Made by a program: the position numbers and the translations under genes
Shown here: piece after piece, positions 43,467-52,778 of the stretch
Layout: each line of letters opens with the position of its first letter
Position numbering within the stretch: position 1 is the first letter of the stretch
The notes under the pieces: model-generated
The model's input: only the letters and a program-made list of their open reading frames with translations
Database searches by the model: none
Told to the model about the DNA's origin: nothing
Source: Bacillota bacterium
GTDB taxonomy: Bacteria; Bacillota; Clostridia; Lachnospirales; Lachnospiraceae
Direction: 5' to 3'
Assembly (NCBI GenBank): GCA_023411225.1
Contig: JAEYPA010000133.1
Span: 1 to 61,125 of the forward strand
Length of the DNA stretch: 61,125 nucleotides

Positions 43467-44255
43467 TCACTTTCTGTATGCATTTACTACCTCACACACA
43501 AGATCATAATCTATTGGATTGGAGATTACTCCGCCTTTTTTCAGGCTAGAACCAATAATACATCCATCTGCTATCTGTAGTTGATCTTTTATGTTATGAG
43601 CATTTACTCCACTTGCAGCCAATACCGGTACGTTTACCACCTTTTGTACTCGTCTGATCATCTCAATTGGAGTTTCCACACCTATTGCAGATCCCGTTAC
43701 CAGTATGCCATCGGCTCCATTGGATACTGCATCTTTAGCGGATTGTTCAATTGATATATTGCTTGATAACATAGTAGAATGCTTAACCTGTACATCTGCT
43801 AAGATTTTTACATGCTCCGCATGCAAATTTCTGCGGATAGATATACACTTATTTGCACAAGGGTAAATAATTCCATCTGAAAATAACACGGTATCTACAA
43901 ACACTGGGACTCTGACAAAACTAGCACCTGTAATTGCTGCAATTGCAATAGATGCTTCACAATCATTAAATGCTGCATCAATTCCAAATGGAATAGATAT
44001 CTTGTCCCTAACTGCCATAGCGGCTGCCGTTAGTGCTGTAACTTGAGTCTTATTAAGTAGGGCGGTAAAAGGAGTATCACCCATATTTTCAATAATAACA
44101 GCATCTACACCTGCTTTTTCTAAAGTAAGGGCATCCTCTACTGCTTGATTTAATATTTTGTTATAGTCACCATCAAACCCTGGTGAACCGGGAAGTGGTA
44201 AACAATGTACCATACCTATAATCGTACCAGCTTGTTTTTCAATTATTTTATTCAT
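43467..44255 (-). CDS. BtpA/SgcQ-family TIM-barrel protein
   Basis: A 262-residue barrel with GMVHCLPLPGSPG, the family segment VDAVIIENMGDTPF, and the phosphate-binding-type GADGILVTGSAIGVETP and PVLAASGVNAHNI. BtpA was linked to photosystem I stability in cyanobacteria, and SgcQ sits in a cryptic sugar operon of Escherichia coli. The chemistry of the family is unresolved, but the barrel resembles phosphosugar enzymes. It lies between the phosphorylase-like gene and the Fe-ADH, so a sugar-phosphate substrate is plausible. Confidence 0.82.
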   Translation of the reverse strand: MNKIIEKQAGTIIGMVHCLPLPGSPGFDGDYNKILNQAVEDALTLEKAGVDAVIIENMGDTPFTALLNKTQVTALTAAAMAVRDKISIPFGIDAAFNDCEASIAIAAITGASFVRVPVFVDTVLFSDGIIYPCANKCISIRRNLHAEHVKILADVQVKHSTMLSSNISIEQSAKDAVSNGADGILVTGSAIGVETPIEMIRRVQKVVNVPVLAASGVNAHNIKDQLQIADGCIIGSSLKKGGVISNPIDYDLVCEVVNAYRK

Positions 44256-44290
44256 TTCATTCCTACCTCCATAGTACTTTAAAGACCAAA

Positions 44291-45046
44291 TTATTTATTT
44301 ACTGCAAAGCGGTAGAGGCCTTCTAACGTAACATCACATAGTAGTTGTTCTGCATCTACCCTTTCTTGGCCTTTTAAAAAATCCTTTAGATTTTCAAGGA
44401 CAGTTGTCATAGTAACAATACAAGTCTTAACTCCCATTAACCTACCTACTGTTAGCATACAGGCAGATTCCATATCGATACCAACGACATTCAGTTCTCT
44501 TAACTCATCAAATAATGGCATGTAATCCTTCTTTTTTTCCAACGAAAACTTGGAGTCATGCATTTGACTATAGAATCCATCCATCGTACAATTCACACCA
44601 TTTACATATTCAGCTCCCATATCTTTTACTGTCCTATTCATGGTCTGAATCAAATCAAAATCTGCTACAGCAGGATAAGCTTCCTCTACATATGTTTTGC
44701 TTGTACTTTCTCTTCTCATTGCTGCAACTGGTATGATGAACTTACCTAGCATATCATCCTGAAGTGCCATAACGGTCCCCATACGGACTGCAACTTTCAT
44801 ACCTACTTCATACATTTCTTCCATTGCAATTGCGGCAGACGGAGCACCTATACCAGTAGAAGTAACTGTAATTTTTACCCCTTTATAGGTTCCTGTATAT
44901 GTATTAAATTCTCTTGCAAATGCAATATGTTCAACATCGCTAAGATTCTTTACAAGCCTTTCTATTCTCCAAGGATCTCCGGAGAATATGACATAGTCAC
45001 CTATCTGCCCTGGTTTTACTTTAGAATATAAAGTCTCTTTACTCAT
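44291..45046 (-). CDS. Nucleoside phosphorylase (uridine phosphorylase-like)
   Basis: A 251-residue NP-I family enzyme with the phosphate/ribose site GDPWRIERL, the STGIGAPSAAIAMEEMYEVG block, and a nucleoside-site region NVVGIDMESACMLTVGRLMG containing the conserved MEsa. It splits a nucleoside with phosphate into base and (deoxy)ribose 1-phosphate. It overlaps the kinase gene by 4 nt. Closest by motifs to Udp; base specificity is not certain from sequence. Confidence 0.88.
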   Translation of the reverse strand: MSKETLYSKVKPGQIGDYVIFSGDPWRIERLVKNLSDVEHIAFAREFNTYTGTYKGVKITVTSTGIGAPSAAIAMEEMYEVGMKVAVRMGTVMALQDDMLGKFIIPVAAMRRESTSKTYVEEAYPAVADFDLIQTMNRTVKDMGAEYVNGVNCTMDGFYSQMHDSKFSLEKKKDYMPLFDELRELNVVGIDMESACMLTVGRLMGVKTCIVTMTTVLENLKDFLKGQERVDAEQLLCDVTLEGLYRFAVNK

Positions 45047-45993
45047 TTACTTTCCTTTCCCATATGATTATATCTGCTTAGTAACTCAGCCTCCTCTGGA
45101 AGATTAGTACAACAACCTCTCTTCTCTATCACAAAAGACGATAGTACACTTCCAAACATACAACTTTCACGAATACTCCGTTGATTTATATATCCATACA
45201 AAAATCCTGCCACATAGGCATCCCCACATCCTGTAAAATCTACCACTTTTTTTGGTTTACAGATAGGAATCCACTCATGGACTACTTCTCCATTATGTAG
45301 CCAATAGTATTCACTGCCATCACTGCCATGTGTTGTTATAATTAATTGAGCATTTCCTAGACGAAATAAGTCTACTATACTATCAAGATTCATCCGTTTC
45401 TCTATCTCTGCTTGTTCCGACTCATTCATAAAAATAATGCTACTATATAACAAAATCTCTTTTAATACATTTTGGGGAAATGCATCAAAATCGGCCTTCA
45501 TACCAAAAACCAATGGAATGTTGTTTTCCTTACATTTTTCGAAAAACTCGATATTATCTAGTTCATTTCCAACTGTAAGAATTCCATGGCTGACCTCTTT
45601 AAAATAAGTATTATTAAGCGGTTTAAAGTACTTTCTATTTTGAGCACCCTGATAGAACAGTGTGATATGGCTACCTTTTTTATCTTCAACCAAATAGCAT
45701 TTTGAGGTAGCTGCTTCTTCAACTACTTCAATGCCCTCAGTTATAACACCTGCATCTTCTAAAAAGTTCTTCAAGCCACTACTTTCATAATCCTTACCCA
45801 CACGAATTAATGGTTTAATCTTTACATTGAGTTTCGATAGAGCAACGGCAATATTGATTGGGCATCCACCCATATATATATCATTATTGTCATCATTAGT
45901 TACAATTGATGTAAATCCTTCTTTGGCAGGTGATTCTATATTTAATATTCGATCCAAACTTACATATCCGCTAATTACTAGGGTTTTTCTCAT
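45043..45993 (-). CDS. PfkB-family carbohydrate/nucleoside kinase
   Basis: A 316-residue ribokinase-fold kinase with the N-terminal GGCPINIAVALSKL (motif 1) and the C-terminal DFTGCGDAYVAGFLYGY (motif 2, catalytic Asp in GCGD). AGGAG precedes the ATG at 45993; the longer frame runs into the upstream hydrolase gene. Its neighbours suggest it phosphorylates the ribose/ribose derivative or the nucleoside itself. PfkB members cannot be assigned a substrate by motif alone. Confidence 0.88.
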   Translation of the reverse strand: MRKTLVISGYVSLDRILNIESPAKEGFTSIVTNDDNNDIYMGGCPINIAVALSKLNVKIKPLIRVGKDYESSGLKNFLEDAGVITEGIEVVEEAATSKCYLVEDKKGSHITLFYQGAQNRKYFKPLNNTYFKEVSHGILTVGNELDNIEFFEKCKENNIPLVFGMKADFDAFPQNVLKEILLYSSIIFMNESEQAEIEKRMNLDSIVDLFRLGNAQLIITTHGSDGSEYYWLHNGEVVHEWIPICKPKKVVDFTGCGDAYVAGFLYGYINQRSIRESCMFGSVLSSFVIEKRGCCTNLPEEAELLSRYNHMGKESK

Positions 45994-45997
45994 GCCT

Positions 45998-46558
45998 CTA
46001 CTCCTGTTCTGACATAAATTCTTGAGAAGTGCATACACGTCCCAAGTACCTATTAATATCATCCAAATGAACCTTATTTACCACATCGCTATTGGTTGCT
46101 ACGCAATCACTTAACACTGTAACCTTATAATTCAAGTAATACGCATCTGTAACTGAAGCACGTATACAGCAATTTGTTTTGGTGCCTACAATCACTAAGT
46201 TGTCAATATGGTGCTCTCTGAGTATTAAATCCAAATCGGTTCCAAAGAAAGCACTATATCTTCTTTTCTTAATCACATAATCCTTCTTCTCGTCTACATA
46301 CAACATAGGATCGATTGCTTCTCCACCAGAACCTTCCATACAATTAGGTCTCATAGACACCAAATTCTGATCAAACTTATTTGCACGATAGCAATGTTGT
46401 GCAAAAATAATCAAATCTCCTCGACTTCTGCAAAAATCTTCTACCTTTCTAATAACAGGAAGCACAACCTGATTTTCTGGGTAGAAAACCAGTCCATTTG
46501 GATTTGTAAAATCGTAAACCATATCAACAATTAACAATGCATTATTATTTGATTTCAT
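45998..46558 (-). CDS. Isochorismatase-like cysteine hydrolase (copy 2)
   Basis: A 186-residue alpha/beta hydrolase of the isochorismatase/nicotinamidase superfamily. The triad is visible: D12 (LLIVDMVYDF), K98 (VIKKRRYSAFF) and C131 (KTNCCIRAS). The DxHxxH metal motif of true nicotinamidases is absent. It resembles ureidoacrylate/N-carbamoyl-type amidohydrolases. Its stop is 4 nt before the kinase start, and its own start overlaps the end of the permease gene by 14 nt. Confidence 0.82.
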   Translation of the reverse strand: MKSNNNALLIVDMVYDFTNPNGLVFYPENQVVLPVIRKVEDFCRSRGDLIIFAQHCYRANKFDQNLVSMRPNCMEGSGGEAIDPMLYVDEKKDYVIKKRRYSAFFGTDLDLILREHHIDNLVIVGTKTNCCIRASVTDAYYLNYKVTVLSDCVATNSDVVNKVHLDDINRYLGRVCTSQEFMSEQE

Positions 46559-47465
46559 AGCTACCTCTCACCATATTGTTTCTATTTTTTGCTATAGACA
46601 CTACCAGTAAGACTATAATTATGATAATGTAAGGAAGCATGTTAAAGACTCTTGCAAAGGAGCTAATATAGATTCCTAAATTTAATGCTAATGATCGCAT
46701 AAATCCAAACAAAATTGCAAACAGTGCTGATCTTACTGGTGCACCATCCCCACAATAGATTGCTGCGATTGCAATAAATCCTCGTCCAGATGTCATATTT
46801 TCTACAAACATGCCACCTACGCAATCCATAGAAAGACTTGCACCACCAAAAGCGCAACATACAGCTCCTATACCAACAGCTATGTACTTAAGTTTTCCTT
46901 TTTTTAGACCTATCGTTTCTGCAGCCTCTTCATTCTCACCAACTACACGAATATGCGTTCCTATCTTGGTCTTGTACATTACTACCCACATAACAAAGAT
47001 CAGAACGTAACTTAGATACGTTAATAGTGTATGACCTGAAATAATAGCCCCTATCACAGGTATCTTTGAGATAAGAGGAATTGTAATACGATAGCTCTCT
47101 GGTACATAAGCTCCTACTACTAACTCAGATACATTCATATACTTGAGTCCAAAGGATGTAATGGCTGTTATTAACATGTTGATTGCCAGTCCGACGATAA
47201 TTACATTTCCTTTTAGAGATATACCTAGGTAACTAAACACTAAGCTCAATATAATGTTTATTGCAACAGCTATTAGAAGTGCTAGGAGATAGTTATTGGT
47301 ATTCATCATAGCAATACAGGTAACAAATGATCCTAGCATCATCATTCCATCTAAGGCCACATTTAGAACATTAGCCTTATAGGCGAAAATACCTCCTAGA
47401 ACTGCAAAAAGAAGTGGTGCTGCATTTAAAATAGTGTCATACATAACCTTACTTATTATTGTCAT
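46545..47465 (-). CDS. BMP-type ABC transporter permease (YufQ-like)
   Basis: A 306-residue membrane protein with ~8-9 helices of the BPD_transp_2 (RbsC-like) family. It has the cytoplasmic coupling segment IRVVGENEEAAETIGLKKGKLK and GAAPLLFAVLGGIFA-type N-terminal helix features. It pairs with the preceding permease to form the heteromeric channel of a nucleoside importer. The ATG at 47465, after AAAGGAG, is preferred to an upstream GTG. Confidence 0.88.
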   Translation of the reverse strand: MTIISKVMYDTILNAAPLLFAVLGGIFAYKANVLNVALDGMMMLGSFVTCIAMMNTNNYLLALLIAVAINIILSLVFSYLGISLKGNVIIVGLAINMLITAITSFGLKYMNVSELVVGAYVPESYRITIPLISKIPVIGAIISGHTLLTYLSYVLIFVMWVVMYKTKIGTHIRVVGENEEAAETIGLKKGKLKYIAVGIGAVCCAFGGASLSMDCVGGMFVENMTSGRGFIAIAAIYCGDGAPVRSALFAILFGFMRSLALNLGIYISSFARVFNMLPYIIIIIVLLVVSIAKNRNNMVRGSYEIK

Positions 47466-47466
47466 G

Positions 47467-48525
47467 CTATGCTTCACTCCTTTCCTTTTTTAGCTTCTTT
47501 CTAACTGCTCCGAAGAATCCTTTTTTGTAGTATTTAACTGCTAACAGTAGTACCATTAAGGCCTGAATAATACTTACAATTTCCTTTGGAACACTTGTAA
47601 ATAATTCAATCTTGCTCATACCTACTTTTAGAACACTATAGAAAATCGCTGCAATTACAACTCCTACCGGACTATTTCCGCCTAGAAGTGAGATTAACAT
47701 ACCATCCCATCCAAGTCCCGGTGAGCCAGAAAATTGAGCTGAATATCTGAATTTTTCGCTTAGCATCCAGCCTGCTCCAGCAATACCACTTATCGCACCA
47801 CTGATTAACATGATTATTATAATTTTCTTTCGTACAGATACACCGGTTGCTTCAGAGAATTCTTGATTATAACCTATTGCGTTAATCTCATAACCTAATT
47901 TAGTCTTTTTCATTAGAATAAATACAATCACCGCTATAAAAATTGCTACAAAAGTAAATACAGTCAAATCCCCTAAACCAATCTTATTTATCATTGCTGT
48001 ACTTTGGATTTTGGGAGTGGAAACATACCCTATAGGGCTAGGGTCTTTAAAAACACCTTCACTTAGAAATGTAAGGAGTTCTACAATTATATAATTCAAC
48101 ATAAGTGTTACAACAATTTCATTAACGTTATAGTATGCTTTTAAAATTGCAGGAATTAATGCTGTAAGCATACCTATGATGATTGCAACCACCATACTTA
48201 CTAAAATATGTACTGTTGGATTGGATATATGTAGGTAACTTCCTACTATCGCTGCTGAAAAACCTCCAAGGACCGCTTGTCCTTCCACACCCATATTAAA
48301 GATATTGGCTTTAAAGGAAATGGCAATCGCCAGTCCTGTTAAAATAAGAGGTGCAGCCACATGAAAAGTTCTCAGTAAACCAGTTGTATCAAACAAGGCT
48401 TTTGATATCATCTGATAATATGTAGCTAATGGATTATCACCAGTAAGCGTAATTATTAATGCTCCAATTAAAAAGGTAATAACAATTGGAAGAATAGTAT
48501 TGAGTAGAATCTTTTTCATTTTCAT
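47467..48525 (-). CDS. BMP-type ABC transporter permease (YufP-like)
   Basis: A 352-residue BPD_transp_2 permease with about ten helices. It has FKANIFNMGVEGQAVLGGFSAA, LPAILKAYYNVNEIVVTLMLNYI and the coupling loop NAIGYNQEFSEATGVSVRKKI, all typical of YufP/RnsC nucleoside permeases. The start is at 48525, where AAGGTGACT precedes the ATG. With YufO, YufQ and the BMP protein it forms a complete importer. Confidence 0.9.
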   Translation of the reverse strand: MKMKKILLNTILPIVITFLIGALIITLTGDNPLATYYQMISKALFDTTGLLRTFHVAAPLILTGLAIAISFKANIFNMGVEGQAVLGGFSAAIVGSYLHISNPTVHILVSMVVAIIIGMLTALIPAILKAYYNVNEIVVTLMLNYIIVELLTFLSEGVFKDPSPIGYVSTPKIQSTAMINKIGLGDLTVFTFVAIFIAVIVFILMKKTKLGYEINAIGYNQEFSEATGVSVRKKIIIIMLISGAISGIAGAGWMLSEKFRYSAQFSGSPGLGWDGMLISLLGGNSPVGVVIAAIFYSVLKVGMSKIELFTSVPKEIVSIIQALMVLLLAVKYYKKGFFGAVRKKLKKERSEA

Positions 48526-48540
48526 AGTCACCTTCTATTT

Positions 48541-50076
48541 TTATTCATCTGGCTGAATACCTGCCATCATTAAACCTATCCCTTCTTTGGTATACTCGCT
48601 TCGGGCTACTTCACCTATGAACTCTCCCTTATACATAACAAGTATACGATTGCTAAGGCTCATGACTTCTGACAATTCACTTGAAATAAGTAGAACTGCC
48701 TTTCCACTTGCTGCTGCTTCAATTAACTTAGTATGTATGTATTCAATGGAACCGATATCAACCCCTCTAGTTGGCTGTGAGGCAATAATTACGTCTGGAT
48801 CTGACATCATTTCTCTTGCTATAATTATCTTCTGTGCATTTCCTCCGGATAGTTCTGATACACATCCATTGGCATCTGCAACACGAATAGAATAATCTTC
48901 AATCATTTTTTTTCTTTTCTGATGGATGTTTTTCTTATTTAAAAACCCATGCTTGCAAACGTCATTTCGTTCAAAATATCCACAGATACAATTATCTGCT
49001 ATCGTCAATTCTCTACATAATCCTTGAGCATATCGATCCTCTGGTATAATACCAATCCTATGTTGTCGAATACACTTTGGCCATTGATTGGTGATATCTT
49101 CGCCATTTATCGTTATACTGCCTTCTTTCACACACATCATTCCGCTTAATACACGTGCCAACTCACTCTGTCCATTACCTTCTACTCCAGCTATCCCAAG
49201 GATTTCTCCCCGATGAAGATTAAAAGAGATATTATTTAGCACATTCTTACCATTCTTATTAGTTGTAACTAGATTCATTACTGAATAAACAACTTCATTG
49301 CTGATATTTGTATTATTATTTTGGACCGTTAGTACCACATCTCTTCCTACCATCATTCTTGCAAGTTCTTGTCGATTTGTATCCGTGGTATTAACATTTC
49401 CTACTAATTTTCCTTTTCTTATTACGGTAACACTATTACTTACACTCATAACTTCTTGCAATTTATGGGTGATTAATAATATGGTCTTACCCTTACTTTG
49501 TAAGGCTTTTAAACTATCAAGTAATTCATCGACTTCTTGTGGTGTTAATACTGCGGTTGGTTCATCTAGAATCAGAATAGATGCATCTCGATAAAGCATT
49601 TTAAGTATTTCTACTCGCTGTCTCTCCCCAACAGATAGATCACATATCCGATCATCCGCTTTCATCTTAAAATCATATTGGTCTATTAATTCCTGAATCT
49701 TATCTTTCTCAGTTTTTGTATTAATAATTGGAACCGTAATCTTTCCCTTAATCGTACACTTAATTTCTCTTCCCAAAATAATGTTCTCATATATAGTAAG
49801 GCTGGGCACCAGCTTAAAATGCTGGTGCACCATACCAATACCCATATTGATAGCTTCTCTTGGAGAGCGAAAGTGTACTTTCTTACCATTGATCAGTATA
49901 TCACCTGATGTAGGTTGTTCCATTCCAAATAACATATTCATTAAGGTAGTCTTCCCGGCCCCGTTTTCGCCAACAATGGCTTTTATTTCACCTTTTTCTA
50001 CCTTCATATTCAGTTTATCCACTGCAACAAAATCACCAAATCTTTTCTCAAGATCAACAATTTCAATCATGCTCAT
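48541..50076 (-). CDS. Nucleoside ABC transporter ATP-binding protein (YufO-like, two ABC domains)
   Basis: A 511-residue duplicated ATPase. Domain 1 has Walker A GENGAGKT, signature LSVGERQRVEI and Walker B ILILDEPTAVLTP. Domain 2 has a degenerate Walker A GVEGNGQSE and signature LSGGNAQKIIIAREM, as is normal for the YufO/RbsA type. It powers import together with the two permeases. AAAGGAG is 8 nt before the ATG. Confidence 0.92.
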   Translation of the reverse strand: MSMIEIVDLEKRFGDFVAVDKLNMKVEKGEIKAIVGENGAGKTTLMNMLFGMEQPTSGDILINGKKVHFRSPREAINMGIGMVHQHFKLVPSLTIYENIILGREIKCTIKGKITVPIINTKTEKDKIQELIDQYDFKMKADDRICDLSVGERQRVEILKMLYRDASILILDEPTAVLTPQEVDELLDSLKALQSKGKTILLITHKLQEVMSVSNSVTVIRKGKLVGNVNTTDTNRQELARMMVGRDVVLTVQNNNTNISNEVVYSVMNLVTTNKNGKNVLNNISFNLHRGEILGIAGVEGNGQSELARVLSGMMCVKEGSITINGEDITNQWPKCIRQHRIGIIPEDRYAQGLCRELTIADNCICGYFERNDVCKHGFLNKKNIHQKRKKMIEDYSIRVADANGCVSELSGGNAQKIIIAREMMSDPDVIIASQPTRGVDIGSIEYIHTKLIEAAASGKAVLLISSELSEVMSLSNRILVMYKGEFIGEVARSEYTKEGIGLMMAGIQPDE

Positions 50077-50100
50077 GTACGCTCTCCTTTGCCCGATGAA

Positions 50101-51329
50101 CTATTTTGCAAATGATGCCTCAGTATTTGAATATTTTAAATGTTTAACTTTTTCTGGATTTAATTTTTCTCCGGCCTGACCATTTGTAACAACAATATCA
50201 CCACTAGCTAATTTGTCTTTTACTGCCTTCACTTTATTTTGAATGTCAGCCCATGTATCTTTACCTTCATCCGTAATATATTGAGATATTACACTTAAAT
50301 CAGTAATTCCAGAACCGCCACTTGCAACATTATAAGTAAGAATAGCTTCTAAAGAGCCAATTTTGTCTGATTTGTAAGCCTCACAAATCTCTTTTACTGG
50401 TACATTAGTATTTTTAAGAACTGAAGTCAGAATGTTACCAGGTCTTGTGTTATCTTTATCTGCATCTACTTCAATAGCAAAACGTTTTGCGTCAGCTGCC
50501 TTTGAGGTTACACCAGTACCAACTGTACCTGCTACACTATAAAGAACATTTCCACCATTGCTATAGAATGAGTCGGCAAAACTAGAACCAATGGTAGCAT
50601 CAGCAAAGCCCGCATCATGTTTACCAACTAACTCATATTCAACATTAAGTTCTTGACATGCATAACTTGCACCTTCCATATATCCATATAAGAATACTAA
50701 AATACCTTCTGATGAATTTGCTCCAATATAACCAATCTTACGATTTGTTTGTTGATCCATATTGAAACCATACTTAGAGGCATCAAATAAGGTTTTTAGG
50801 TTTTCATTGGTATAAACACCTAGATATCCAGCAAGAAAAGAACCTTCATGAACATCAAATAAAACTGTAACAACGTTTTTATGTATTGTTTTTCCTGCTT
50901 TATCTACATTAGGGGAAGCATTAAACACAACAAATGTCGTATCTGGATATTGCTCGGCAAGTGGTTTATCACCACCAACACCTGTGATTAAAGCATCAAA
51001 GTCATATTCCATGTTAAAAATTAATTTAGCACCACCTTCAGCTAGCTGCTTCATAGCATCTGGTACAGAAAGGCTATCAGAAGTTTCCACAACCTTTACA
51101 CCAATATTATTCTCTTTTCCTACCTTCTCTAACTCTTCTACTGCACGTTGGTTATAACCGTTGTCATTTTTTCCATCCGCAGAACATACTAATGCGATTT
51201 CTACACCTGCTTTATCAGTATTTCCTGAATCCTTTTTCCCATTAGATGCTTTGCCACACCCTGCTAGTAGAGCTCCCATCATAGATACACATAGTACAGA
51301 TGCTAAGGTTTCTTCACTAATTTTTTCAC
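50101..51329 (-). CDS. BMP-family nucleoside-binding lipoprotein, frameshifted in the signal sequence
   Basis: The body (from 51282) is a BMP/Med-family binding protein with lipobox LAGC followed by a Gly/Ser/Lys linker, then IALVCSADGKNDNGYNQRAV and IGYIGANSSEGI. A strong AGGAGG (51343-51338) sits 8 nt before a GTG at 51329, but this GTG is out of frame with the body by one base and reaches a stop after 7 codons. Adding one A to the A6 run at 51326-51321 gives MKKISEETLASVLCVSMM joined directly to the lipobox, an almost normal signal peptide. As written, the gene is broken at its start. The only in-frame ATGs (51282, 51279) leave no positive N-region. Confidence 0.82.
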
Positions 51330-51351
51330 TTGTTTATCCTCCTTTTACTTT

Positions 51352-51963
51352 TCACTGATTCTCTACTATCTTCTCTTCCATATCCTTTGTAGTCATTACT
51401 GTTCCAAAATTCATTGCAATATTACGTAATGTTGCTTTCTTTAAATCATCGTCTGCAGTTGCTGTACCATCAGACATGAAATATACCCTATAATCATGCC
51501 ATACAGCATCTCTAGCCGTAGATTCACAACAACAGTTAGCATGGATACCAGTAATAATAAGGCTGTTAACTCCCAGGTTTCTTAAAATCGTATCCAAGCC
51601 TGTTCCAAAAAAGGAGCTATATCTGTTTTTTCTTAGTACCAAATCTCCTGTTTGTGGTTTTAATGGCTCATAAACCTCTGTATCAAAAGTTCCATCAATC
51701 CATCCATTCACCAACTTATCCTCAGGGAATAACTCATGGACCAAGATGCCTCCATCTACATATCCATCCAAATATGCATGACGCATGTAGATAACTGGTA
51801 TGTTATGTTCACGTGCCGTTTGGGCTAAGTCAATCACATTAGGGACAATTTCCAAATACTTTGTATTATCCTCACCTCCTACTACTAAGTGTCCCTTTTC
51901 ATGCAAAAAAGCATTTTGCATATCGATAATTAACATTGCCAACTTCTCTTCTTTGTAATACAT
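51352..51963 (-). CDS. Isochorismatase-like cysteine hydrolase (copy 1, RutB-like)
   Basis: A 203-residue enzyme of the same superfamily as copy 2, with triad D14 (LIIDMQNAF), K112 (LRKNRYSSFFGT) and C145 (HANCCCESTARDA). The NxCxEST-RD block is close to that of ureidoacrylate/N-carbamoyl amidohydrolases such as RutB. There is no nicotinamidase metal motif. It is the first gene of the operon, 22 nt upstream of the BMP gene. Hydrolysis of a carbamoyl or amide group on the imported compound or its base is inferred. Confidence 0.83.
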   Translation of the reverse strand: MYYKEEKLAMLIIDMQNAFLHEKGHLVVGGEDNTKYLEIVPNVIDLAQTAREHNIPVIYMRHAYLDGYVDGGILVHELFPEDKLVNGWIDGTFDTEVYEPLKPQTGDLVLRKNRYSSFFGTGLDTILRNLGVNSLIITGIHANCCCESTARDAVWHDYRVYFMSDGTATADDDLKKATLRNIAMNFGTVMTTKDMEEKIVENQ

Positions 51964-52020
51964 ACAATTCCCCTATTCACTAATTATGATGTCATGTTGT
52001 CACTACCAGTTCATAGCTAA

Positions 52021-52049
52021 AGTATATTACCCTTAGTATAATTTGTCAA
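52021..52049 (-). promoter_or_regulatory. Main promoter of the nucleoside operon
   Basis: On the minus strand, consensus TTGACA (52049-52044), 17-nt spacer and TATACT (52026-52021), about 60 nt upstream of the first gene. The spacer holds AT-rich repeats (TATACTAA ... TAATATA) that could be an operator. Confidence 0.7.
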
Positions 52050-52107
52050 CATTGTAAAACTATATAAAAATTTCTCTGTTATTTTGTTGATTTTTCACTA
52101 ATATTGT

Positions 52108-52740
52108 TTATTCTTGCGACTGCTTATAAGTTTTTGTTTCATCTATGAAAAAATTTCTTCCTAGCTCATAGCTCTGGATTAAAAATCTATCCAGATTTTC
52201 TTCCCTAAAGTTCTCAACGTCATCCCCACGAGTCATCTCATCAAAGACTATCATCTTTTTTTCTTTTGCTCTGGTATTAATACGATCTAGAAGCATCACC
52301 GTTTCCATCGCCTCCACTTCCTTCTGACGGATAGGATCTTTCAGGCTCCCCCCCATAGTCACCAGAAAAATAGCCTTCTGAAAAGGTGGTAGAGCTGGTT
52401 CTTCTCCATAGGCAAAGCCGTAGGTAAAGACCCGCTGAAACCAGCCAACTAACTTGGCCGGAGCTTCCGTCCAGAATACTGGATAGATAAAGGCTATGGC
52501 ATCTGCCTCTACGCATTTTCTCTGTTCTATTAAGACATCTTCGGGAACTGGCAAGTCCTCTTGGTAAAATGCTTCCCGCATGTATTCCTGCTCCGTAAAG
52601 GTCTCTTTAAAATCCATGGCATATAAGTCGGAGATTTCATAGGTATGACCAGCATCGGTTAGTCCTGCAAGGAATCTCTCCTTTGCCTGATAGGTAAAAC
52701 TATTGCTACTTGGATGTGCATATACAACAAAGACTTTCAT
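52108..52740 (-). CDS. NAD(P)H:quinone oxidoreductase-like flavoprotein
   Basis: A 210-residue flavodoxin-fold protein of the NQO1/MdaB/KefF family. It has VVYAHPSSNSFTY at the flavin phosphate site, the IAFIYPVFWTEAPAKLVGWFQRVFTYGFAYG block and LVTMGGS. It catalyses two-electron reduction of quinones or nitro compounds with NAD(P)H. It sits 38 nt downstream of the PH-domain membrane protein and may be the last gene of that operon. Confidence 0.87.
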   Translation of the reverse strand: MKVFVVYAHPSSNSFTYQAKERFLAGLTDAGHTYEISDLYAMDFKETFTEQEYMREAFYQEDLPVPEDVLIEQRKCVEADAIAFIYPVFWTEAPAKLVGWFQRVFTYGFAYGEEPALPPFQKAIFLVTMGGSLKDPIRQKEVEAMETVMLLDRINTRAKEKKMIVFDEMTRGDDVENFREENLDRFLIQSYELGRNFFIDETKTYKQSQE

Positions 52741-52778
52741 ATTCCTTCCCTTTCCAATTATATATTAATCTACCCTCA

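Noticed and set aside
46500..51963. Nicotinamide riboside salvage (isochorismatase genes as nicotinamidases)
   Set aside because: Neither hydrolase has the DxHxxH metal site of nicotinamidases, and no NAD-biosynthesis gene is nearby. It remains possible only in a modified form.
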